From positions 2,233,001 through 2,297,000 of the forward strand of contig NZ_AP026966.1 in NCBI RefSeq assembly GCF_027923905.1: 64,000 nucleotides of DNA. The letters run 5' to 3'. A program made the translations under genes and the position numbers. Numbering within the stretch: the first letter of the stretch is position 1; every line of letters begins with the position of its first letter. The notes below the pieces were generated by a model. The model saw only the letters and a list, made by a program, of their open reading frames with translations. It ran no database searches and was not told where the DNA came from. The stretch comes from Massilia varians. GTDB lineage: Bacteria; Pseudomonadota; Gammaproteobacteria; Burkholderiales; Burkholderiaceae_D. This document shows positions 58,201-64,000 of the stretch, piece after piece.

Positions 58201-59094
58201 CCGGAACGCGACCAGCCGACCCTGTCGATGAGCGACTACGGCTTCCACCACGGCGACGTCTGGTACCGCGGACGCTTCACCGTCACCAGCCCGAAGGCGA
58301 ACCAGCTGGAACTGTTCTACGGCGCCGGCGGCGCGGGCCTGATCCAGGTCTGGATCGACGGCCGCTTCGTCGGCCAGCACGAACTCGACACCGGCCGTTC
58401 CTTCCCGGAGACCACCGACAGCATCAAGCTCTCGCTGGGCGATATCAAGCCCGGCGAGCACGTCATCTCGGTCATGGTGCGCAACAACGCCCACAACTGG
58501 AACCTGATGGCCGACGACTACCACCGTGAGGCGCGCGGCCTGATTTCGGCCTCGCTCACGGAGCGCGGCGGCCAGCGCTTCGGCGTGCCGATCGCCTGGC
58601 GCATCCAGGGCCGCCAGGGCGGCGAGGAGATCGTCGACCGCCTGCGCGGCCCGATGAACAACGGCGGCCTGTTCGGCGAGCGCCAGGGCTGGCACCTGCC
58701 GCTGGCCTCGCCCAAGGGCTGGCAGGCCGCGCGCACCACCGATGCGCCGCCCGCCGCGGGCACCTACTGGCTGCGCACCAGCTTCAGGCTCGACCTGCCG
58801 AAAGGGCACGACGTGCAGCTGGGCCTGGCCTTCGGCGACACCACCAAGCCGCGTTCGGATCGCGAGAACCGGGCCCTGATTTTCGTGAACGGCTGGAACA
58901 TGGGGCAGTTCATCGCCCACATCGGCCCGCAGCGCACCTTCGTGATCCCGCCGGGTATCCTGAACCCGAACGGCGAGAACACCATTGCGCTGGCGGTGAC
59001 GACCGACGGGCGCAAGGAAAACGCGCTGGAACCGCTCAAGCTGGTCAAGCTGCGCGCGGTGCGCGGCGGCGTGGACCTGGAAATCATGCAGTAG
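55270..59094 (+). CDS. Secreted GH35 beta-galactosidase with an N-terminal propeller-like domain
   Basis: From the ATG at 55270 (GGAGA site) the product has 1274 residues, with an export signal at about 15-33 (FAFAVAATLGGAAAAQ). Residues about 45-310 show repeats of the GH43/sialidase-like propeller type (LQDPSLARHADGPYVLAYAG, GLASSPDLRSWEG). The GH35 barrel starts about residue 322 (WDAYSLKVDGKRVVVWSGEIHPFRLP); acid/base is Glu476 in YQLENELG and the nucleophile is Glu582 in GFAAELGGGW. Beta-sandwich jelly-roll domains follow. The enzyme would remove terminal beta-galactose from oligosaccharides. It heads an operon with GH95, 22 bp on. Confidence 0.9.
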   Translation: MTWFDSGSDRQAGRMRAFAFAVAATLGGAAAAQELGIPQGSGQQAGTASAQAAKSGQVVLMPALTAGAANTLSLLSSTDGANFVSLASETWTPPSGKLQDPSLARHADGPYVLAYAGAAPGSIGLASSPDLRSWEGTRELRVASGQVRAPNWVRGAGGQLHLVATIGRGSHVSSLDADLANLSTPVPMRGLEDGYTDTVVAPEGDGFVAVTREAASGRLVLARAPELTGPWRIEQAASLSGLGTDIKAAGLVRLGATLRLYTRAGDGQRAWFADSQDGGRSWGAPSRLLGTAAMASSFGVMGEDARAFEKIAAPKGKPKTIAWDAYSLKVDGKRVVVWSGEIHPFRLPNPSLWRDVIQKMKALGFNGVAFYFDWGYHSPAPGVYDFSGIRSVERALQIAKEEGMYVIARTGPYVNAELTGGGYPGWMFRSRAEARTDDPVYLSAVDEWMTQINAIIARHQATDGGGNVIAYQLENELGKVEPKHVRQMEHLARKARLDGITVPFFHNAAGRLPDWAPKNSSAPWANQGPTDIYAFDGYPGGSCDVFANPAGANKAPDWGIYATGSGKVGSLTSPGTPGFAAELGGGWFDYWGSNGTYHCTAERQGTGYQRVFYGTNLINRITIHNVYMTFGGTSWGWLAGPVVYTSYDYGAAISEDRGLRPKAYALKQQGMFVQAAEQVLAEMDKGPELAPSDAKVKVYHNVNRRLGSHVIFAAHNPTDGKGEELFSVKLATRDGEYTFGTTLRGQDARMLLASYDMERQRLVYSTSELQTHFRNGERDIVLLHGRDRQAGQTVLRYTGAPTVEVLAGQVRSRWDAARGDLVLDYVHDGLARVRISGGGRAPMLLLLADEQTSLRFWTQETGLGRALQLSPALVRSARIEGGKLAMRGDAGEDSSFEIWGPAFEAASFNGQELVLTRQPDGSVRAGTVKGPEAVTLPDLARLAWTRRMDSLESAPRFDDSAWVQADRRPSAAQTWTMPERDQPTLSMSDYGFHHGDVWYRGRFTVTSPKANQLELFYGAGGAGLIQVWIDGRFVGQHELDTGRSFPETTDSIKLSLGDIKPGEHVISVMVRNNAHNWNLMADDYHREARGLISASLTERGGQRFGVPIAWRIQGRQGGEEIVDRLRGPMNNGGLFGERQGWHLPLASPKGWQAARTTDAPPAAGTYWLRTSFRLDLPKGHDVQLGLAFGDTTKPRSDRENRALIFVNGWNMGQFIAHIGPQRTFVIPPGILNPNGENTIALAVTTDGRKENALEPLKLVKLRAVRGGVDLEIMQ

Positions 59095-59116
59095 AACATA
59101 GGGGAGGGCAGGAACA

Positions 59117-61573
59117 ATGTCACTGTTGCGCATGATGCCGGCGGTGCTTGCCGCGAGCCTGGGCCTGTCGGCCAGCGCCCAAGCGGGCTCGGACCTGACC
59201 CTTCACTACGACAAGCCGGCCGCCGTCTGGACCGAAGCCCTGCCGGTCGGGAACGGCCGGCTGGGGGCGATGGTCTTTGGCCGGCCGGGCGAGGAACTGA
59301 TCCAGCTGAACGAAGCCACGCTCTGGAGCGGCGGACCGGTCGGCAAGAACGTCAATCCCGGCGCCTACGCTGCGCTCGGCAAGGTGCGGGAGGCGCTGGC
59401 CAGGGAGGATTACGCCCAGGCCTACGCGCTGTCGCGCCAGATGCAGGGGCGGTATACGCAAAGCTTCCTGCCGCTGGGCGCCCTGCAGCTGCGGCAGGAT
59501 TTCAATGGAGGCGAGGTCACCGGCTACCGGCGCGCGCTGGATATCCGTGACGGCATCCAGACCACGCGCTTCACGGCGAACGGCGTACGCTACCGGCGCG
59601 AGGTGTTCGCATCGAACCCCGACCAGGTCATCGTCGTGCGCCTGCAGGCGGACCAGCCGCGCCGGATCAGCCTCGACCTGGGGGCCGCGAGCCCGCTGCG
59701 TTCCAGCAGCACCGTGGAGCAGGGCGTGCTGCGCCTGGGCGGCAAGGCGCCCGCGCAGGTGGACCCGAACTATGTGCGCGACAACCCTGAACCGATCGTG
59801 CAGGACGACCCGACCGGTTGCCGCGGCATGCGCTTCGCGCTGCTGGTCAAGCCGGTGGTGCGCGACGGCACCGTGACCCAGCAGGACGGGCGCATCCGCA
59901 TCCGCGACGCGTCCGAGGTGACCCTGCTGCTGTCGGCGGCGACCAGCTTCAACGGCTTCGACAAGTGCCCCGACAGCGCCGGCAAGGACGAGGCGGCATT
60001 GGCGCGCGCCCACCTGGAGCGGGCAGCCCGGCGTGACGCCGCCGCCCTGCGCGCGGCCCACGTGGCGGACTTCCGCCGGCTGTTCGACCGCATGTCCCTG
60101 GTCATCAATCCCGGCGCCGAGGACCGCAGCAGCCTTCCCACCGTCCGTCGCCTGCAGGAATATACGCTTGGCACGCCCGACCCGGGACTGGAAGCCCTGT
60201 ACGTGCAGTTTGGCCGCTACCTCCTGATCTCGTCCTCGCGCACGCGCGGCGCGCCGGCCAACCTGCAGGGCATCTGGAACGCCTCGGTCAGACCGCCCTG
60301 GAGCAGCAACTACACCACCAACATCAACGTGCAGATGAACTACTGGCCGGTGGAGAGCGCGAACCTGGGCGAGCTGTTCACGCCGCTGGACGACCTGATC
60401 CGCAACCTGGCCATCACCGGCAAGGAGACCGCGGCGTCGTATTACCGCGCGCCCGGCTGGGCGCTGCACCACAATTCCGACATCTGGGCCACCAGCAATC
60501 CGGTCGGGAACCTGGGCAAGGGCGATCCCAAGTGGGCCAACTGGGCCATGGGCAGCCCCTGGCTCGCGCGCCACCTGTGGGAGCACTACCAGTTCACGGG
60601 CGACCGCCGCTACCTGGCGAGCGCCTATCCGGTCATGAAGGACGCCGCGCGCTTCCTGCTGGCCTGGCTGCAGCCGGACGCGAATGGCCGCCTGGTCACC
60701 GCGCCCTCGACCTCGCCCGAGAACGATTTCTACTTTGGCGAGGGCCGCAAGGGCAACGTGACCGTCGCCTCCACCATGGACCTGGGGATCGCCCACGACC
60801 TGTTCGAGAACGTGGCGGACGCCAGCCAGGTGCTCGGGGTCGATGCCGTGTTCCGCAGCCAGTTGCGGGAGGCGCGCGCGAAACTGTTGCCGTTCCAGGT
60901 CGGCGCCAGGGGCCAGCTGCAGGAGTGGCACAAGGACTTCGAGGAGGTCGAGCCGCAGCACCGCCACGTATCGCACCTGTACGCGCTGCATCCGGCGCGC
61001 GTGATCTCGCCGCTGTCGACGCCGGAACTGGCCGCGGCCGCGCGCCGCACCCTGGAGCTGCGCGGCGACGACGGCACCGGTTGGAGCCTGGCCTGGAAGG
61101 TGAATTTCTGGGCCCGCCTGTACGACGGCAACCACGCCTACCAGCTGTTCCGCAATCTGCTGCGCCTGACCAAACCGGGCGACAAGCACGGCGGCGCCTA
61201 TGCCAACCTGTTCGACGCCCACCCGCTGTTCCAGATCGACGGCAACTTCGCCGGCACGGCCGGCGTCATCGAGATGCTGCTGCAGAGCCAGAACGGCGAG
61301 CTGCACCTGCTGCCGGCGCTGCCGGACGAGTGGCGCGACGGCCGGGTGAGCGGCATGGTCGGGCGCGGCAACCATGTGGTCGACATCGACTGGGAAGCCG
61401 GGCGCTTGAGGTCGGCCCGCGTGACCGCGCGCGTGGGCGGACCGACGACGATCCGCACGCCGCTGCCGGTGATGCTCGAAGGACTGGGTTTAAGCAGCAC
61501 GCCGGGGAACATCGGGCACACCCTGTCCTTCACTGCGGTCAAGGGCCGGACCTACGTGCTGCGTCCGCGCTGA
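59117..61573 (+). CDS. GH95 alpha-L-fucosidase / alpha-L-galactosidase, secreted
   Basis: An 818-residue protein with a signal peptide (to about residue 23, SASAQA). The N-terminal super-sandwich begins WTEALPVGNGRLGAMVFG, the family signature. The (alpha/alpha)6 barrel has the catalytic Asn pair in TTNINVQMNYW, the acid/base Glu in APSTSPEN and the late Asp in QIDGNFAGTAG. The residue two before the first catalytic Asn is Thr; the fucosidase AfcA has His there, while an alpha-L-galactosidase has Thr as far as I recall, so either activity is possible. GGGAGGG precedes the ATG. It works beside GH35 on fucosylated or L-galactosylated side chains. Confidence 0.9.
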   Translation: MSLLRMMPAVLAASLGLSASAQAGSDLTLHYDKPAAVWTEALPVGNGRLGAMVFGRPGEELIQLNEATLWSGGPVGKNVNPGAYAALGKVREALAREDYAQAYALSRQMQGRYTQSFLPLGALQLRQDFNGGEVTGYRRALDIRDGIQTTRFTANGVRYRREVFASNPDQVIVVRLQADQPRRISLDLGAASPLRSSSTVEQGVLRLGGKAPAQVDPNYVRDNPEPIVQDDPTGCRGMRFALLVKPVVRDGTVTQQDGRIRIRDASEVTLLLSAATSFNGFDKCPDSAGKDEAALARAHLERAARRDAAALRAAHVADFRRLFDRMSLVINPGAEDRSSLPTVRRLQEYTLGTPDPGLEALYVQFGRYLLISSSRTRGAPANLQGIWNASVRPPWSSNYTTNINVQMNYWPVESANLGELFTPLDDLIRNLAITGKETAASYYRAPGWALHHNSDIWATSNPVGNLGKGDPKWANWAMGSPWLARHLWEHYQFTGDRRYLASAYPVMKDAARFLLAWLQPDANGRLVTAPSTSPENDFYFGEGRKGNVTVASTMDLGIAHDLFENVADASQVLGVDAVFRSQLREARAKLLPFQVGARGQLQEWHKDFEEVEPQHRHVSHLYALHPARVISPLSTPELAAAARRTLELRGDDGTGWSLAWKVNFWARLYDGNHAYQLFRNLLRLTKPGDKHGGAYANLFDAHPLFQIDGNFAGTAGVIEMLLQSQNGELHLLPALPDEWRDGRVSGMVGRGNHVVDIDWEAGRLRSARVTARVGGPTTIRTPLPVMLEGLGLSSTPGNIGHTLSFTAVKGRTYVLRPR

Positions 61574-61577
61574 GCGC

Positions 61578-61997
61578 TCAGCGCTGCGCCAGCCGCGACT
61601 CCAGCACCACACGCTGGCCGAGGCGCAGGTCGGGCACATAGCTCATCCGCATGTCCGCGCCATCGGCGCCGCGGTGGAAGTCCATGGTGATGTTGCCGTC
61701 TCCCGAGACGAAGCGGTAAGGCGCGATCGCGGCCAGGCGAATCGGCTTTTCATCGTCGATGATGGCATCGATGTAATGCGCGGACGTGATCACACGCAGA
61801 TACCAGCCATTCGACATCTCGTAGGCGCCGGATATGTTTTCCGCCTCGGCGACGCGGATCCGCGCCGCATTGGTGGGAGCACGCACCTGGACCGAGGCGA
61901 TCGGCGCCGTGTCCGCAGGCGGGTAGGGCATGGTTTGGGCATCCGCGCCGGTGGCCGACAGCAGCAGGGATGCGGCAAGGAGAATGGGGGAGCGCAT
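61578..61997 (-). CDS. Small secreted protein, paralogue of 63203-63625
   Basis: A 139-residue protein with a signal peptide (LLLSATGADAQ). The mature part includes NISGAYEMSNGWYLRV, PYRFVSGDGNI and a closing VVLESRLAQR. The same blocks appear in the protein at 63203-63625. The two genes also share a promoter (CCTAGACTGAATCATCC region) and the ribosome-site stretch, so they arose by duplication. Family unknown; a periplasmic beta-rich protein is likely. It converges with the GH95 gene at 4 bp. Confidence 0.75.
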   Translation of the reverse strand: MRSPILLAASLLLSATGADAQTMPYPPADTAPIASVQVRAPTNAARIRVAEAENISGAYEMSNGWYLRVITSAHYIDAIIDDEKPIRLAAIAPYRFVSGDGNITMDFHRGADGADMRMSYVPDLRLGQRVVLESRLAQR

Positions 61998-62068
61998 GGT
62001 GCTTCCTTCACGAAGCGGGAGTGAACCCTGGGACGCCGGGATGCGTCCATGCGCATCCCGGATGATTC

Positions 62069-62096
62069 AGTCTAGGGCGCCCTCCGCGGCCTGCAA
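62069..62096 (-). promoter_or_regulatory. Promoter of the first paralogue
   Basis: On the minus strand TTGCAG and TAGACT are 16 bp apart. The TAGACTGAATCATCC block is identical at the second paralogue, where the -35/-10 spacing is the same. Confidence 0.55.
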
Positions 62097-62206
62097 GCAA
62101 TAAGACGGATACATCACCAAACAATCTGTACCGGCGCAAAGCAAGACAGGCGCGACATGATTCAAAAGCCGGGGCCGGTACTCGCGTTTTGCATCATGAT
62201 GGGCGT

Positions 62207-63109
62207 TCAGGCATTCACTTGCGGTGTCGACGCCGTTCTTTTCTGCTGCAAGGCCTGGTACTCGGTTTTCAGGGCCTGATAAATGGCGTCCAGCTCCGCG
62301 ATCTGTTGCTGGTAAAGATGCAGGTTCTCCTTGTTCTCAAAGGCCGATTTCGCGTGTCCGGACAAGGACGTGATCGCGGCAACCCATTTATTCCAGGAGG
62401 GGAGCCGCGACAGTTCCCGGTTGTAGACCCGGTCGAACTGATCCACCATGTAATAGACGGAACGGTTTTCCGCCATCAGGTCCTTGTTGTCGCCGCTGAC
62501 GAACACGGCGAACGGGGCGATCATGTCGTCGGAAATGGCCGGATCGATCGTGATGCGTTGTTCGAATCCGAGCCGCGCCTTGACCCATTGCTCGACCCCG
62601 ATCACGTTCATGGTCGGATCGACCGGCAACTAGGTGCCGGTGGTCTCGTCATACACCTCCAGCCAGCGGTGGTCGTTATGGCGGGCGCCGAACACGGAGG
62701 CGCGGGCGCCCTTGTCGGCCACCAGTTGTGCGGCCCGCTCCTGGCGCCCGGGATTGAGCCGCGACAGGTTGATTTCGGCGATCGGGCGGGTCTTGATGTT
62801 CATGGCCTTCACGATCTCCACGTACACCTGGGCCAGGTCATAGCAATTGCCACCCCCGCGTTCCAGGATCTCCTTGACGCTGCGCCGCTGGTAATCGGTC
62901 GTCATCCATTCCAGGCGATTGCTGACCCAGTTCAGCAAGGTGGTGGCTTTGCGGTAATCGGTGCCATCCTGGGCGGTGATCGCTTCGCCCAGGGTCTTCA
63001 GGTTCAGGTTGGTGGTATCGATGTGTTCCGTCAGATGGGTGCGGCCGGACTGGGCAAACGCCAGAACAGGCTGGGCCGCGAGAAGAAGAAGGACAAGGAG
63101 TGTTTTCAT
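62207..63109 (-). pseudogene. Transglutaminase-like protein interrupted by one amber codon
   Basis: From the ATG at 63109 the frame has a signal peptide (LLLLAAQPVLAFAQ) and a transglutaminase-like core with Cys89 in GGGNCYDLAQ, His147 in DHRW and Asp154 in EVYDETTG. A TAG at 62630-62632 (codon 160) follows DETTGT. The same frame continues LPVDPTMNVIGVEQW to the stop at 62207. The family motif is normally W-x-PVDPT, so the TAG stands for the conserved Trp. No other lesion is seen. It lies between the two paralogous small secreted genes. Confidence 0.85.
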
Positions 63110-63202
63110 CGGCGTTGTCAGCAAGTTTTCGTGTAGAAATAAATGCTACTATGAAAACATTGCCAGCTGAACATCTGTATCCCCTTCGTGGGAGGCGCGC
63201 GT

Positions 63203-63625
63203 TCAGCGTTGCGCAAGTCGCGAGCCGATCACCACGCGCTGGGCCAGGCGCCGATCGGGGCGGTAGCTCATCTCCATCTCGTCACCCGATCCGCCGCGCT
63301 TGAACTGCATGCGCACGTTGCCGTCGCCGGAGACGAAGCGATACGGCCCGGCCGGGACCAGGCGCATGGGCGGCTGGTCGTCGATGATGGTGTCGATGTA
63401 GCGGCGGCAGGGATGCACGCGCAGGTACCAGCCGTTCGACATCTCGTAGCCGCCCGAAATCTGCCGTGCTTCACGGGTCGGGATGGGCGCGGCCGTGGAG
63501 GGCGCCGTCACCTGCACCCGCGAGATCGGCGCCGTGTCGGGCGGTGGATAGGCCATGGCCTGGGCACCCGCGCCGGCGGCGGGCAGGAGCAGGGAGACGG
63601 ACAGGAGGAAAGGGAGGGCACGCAT
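63203..63625 (-). CDS. Small secreted protein, paralogue of 61578-61997
   Basis: A 140-residue protein with a signal peptide (LLLPAAGAGAQ). Blocks ISGGYEMSNGWYLRV, PYRFVSGDGNVRM and VVIGSRLAQR match its paralogue. It has one CR pair where the other has SA. Function unknown. The ribosome site GAAGGAA is conserved in both genes. Confidence 0.75.
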   Translation of the reverse strand: MRALPFLLSVSLLLPAAGAGAQAMAYPPPDTAPISRVQVTAPSTAAPIPTREARQISGGYEMSNGWYLRVHPCRRYIDTIIDDQPPMRLVPAGPYRFVSGDGNVRMQFKRGGSGDEMEMSYRPDRRLAQRVVIGSRLAQR

Positions 63626-63733
63626 GATCGTTCCTTCACGAAGGGGAGGCGGCCTTCGGAACAGGCGTCGCGCGCGGGGCGCGGTGTCGACCGTCGGGAT
63701 GCCGCGCTGCGCAGGGCGCAGCGCGGATGATTC

Positions 63734-63761
63734 AGTCTAGGATGAGCCCCGCGGCGCGCAA
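63734..63761 (-). promoter_or_regulatory. Promoter of the second paralogue
   Basis: TTGCGC and TAGACT are 16 bp apart on the minus strand, followed by GAATCATCC as at 62069. The leader also has a G/C-rich hairpin around 63700. Confidence 0.55.
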
Positions 63762-63877
63762 GGGCGCGCGGCGACCCATCACGAATCAATCTCAGTGCCG
63801 GTCAAACCAGAACGCTGCGAAATGATTCATATTCCGCGGAGTGGCACAGATTTATGAATCATATTTTAGGGTGTCGC

Positions 63878-64000
63878 TCAGCCGGCAGCAGCGACCGGAA
63901 CCCCGGCCTGCTGCAGCGCCTCGCGCCACTTCGCGCGATAGGCATCCAGCCCGGCCAGCGCGCGCGGCGGCTTGGGCACGCTGGCCCCGGGCGGCGTCGC
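63878..64000 (-). CDS. C-terminal end of an unidentified gene, continues past the window
   Basis: The last 40 codons of a minus-strand frame end AGVPVAAAG and TGA at 63878. The composition (VPKPPRALAGLDAYRAKWREAL) is coding-like, with strong third-position G/C. Too short to identify. Confidence 0.5.
   Translation of the reverse strand, partial: ATPPGASVPKPPRALAGLDAYRAKWREALQQAGVPVAAAG

Noticed and set aside
53332..59133. A continuous minus-strand frame of 1933 codons
   Set aside because: Only the last 554 codons (from 54996) match a family, the SSS symporter. The rest is antisense to the GH35 gene and reflects G/C-rich codon bias.

Overview
The window is GC-rich DNA from a betaproteobacterium. 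Its closest fit is the Massilia/Telluria/Duganella group of the Oxalobacteraceae. The evidence is the rarA and serS neighbourhood typical of Burkholderiales, several very large TonB-dependent receptors and a dense set of secreted carbohydrate-active enzymes. The genus is an inference from gene content; no rRNA or other decisive marker is present.

Layout. (1) 0-10.7 kb: rarA and serS are chromosomal housekeeping genes that usually lie side by side. Here they are separated by two related secreted parallel beta-helix proteins, a flippase / glycosyltransferase / polymerase trio that looks like a small surface-polysaccharide module, and a small secreted protein. (2) 10.7-23.4 kb: two identical tRNA-Ser(CGA) genes, each followed by the same terminator, hairpin and 64-bp palindromic repeat, bracket an accessory island. 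The island holds an integrase remnant and an orphan type VI secretion effector set: PAAR, a Tle1-type lipase, a DUF3304 protein, a DUF4123 chaperone and a frameshifted vgrG. It also has a second unit with hcp and a murein endopeptidase that is split by an IS3-family element. A Sel1-repeat protein lies next to the second tRNA. (3) 23.5-42 kb: a glucuronide utilisation locus with GH1-like, two glucarate-dehydratase family proteins, GH115, a GntR/FCD regulator, an exo-rhamnogalacturonan-lyase-like (PcRGLX/YetA) protein, a GH2 beta-glucuronidase, an SGNH acetylesterase, uronate dehydrogenase and a second, atypical GH2. (4) 42-61.6 kb: three TonB-dependent receptors, a GH43 broken by one amber codon, a small twin-CX3C periplasmic protein, an SGLT-type symporter, a propeller-GH35 fusion and a GH95. 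(5) 61.6-64 kb: two paralogous small secreted proteins flank a transglutaminase-like gene that is also broken by a single amber codon, followed by the end of an unidentified gene.

How it may work together. Outer-membrane receptors would import branched plant oligosaccharides. GH115, the GH2 beta-glucuronidase, GH35, GH95 and (if functional) GH43 would strip glucuronic acid, galactose, fucose or L-galactose, and arabinose. Released glucuronate would be oxidised by uronate dehydrogenase and dehydrated by GudD. No enzyme acting after GudD is visible here. A 12-bp palindrome of the form CTRATRTRYYAG occurs in each of the gene-start regions of the uronide locus and once before the GntR gene itself. 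This is the strongest regulatory signal in the window. A different conserved promoter block is shared by the second TonB receptor and the GH35-GH95 operon.
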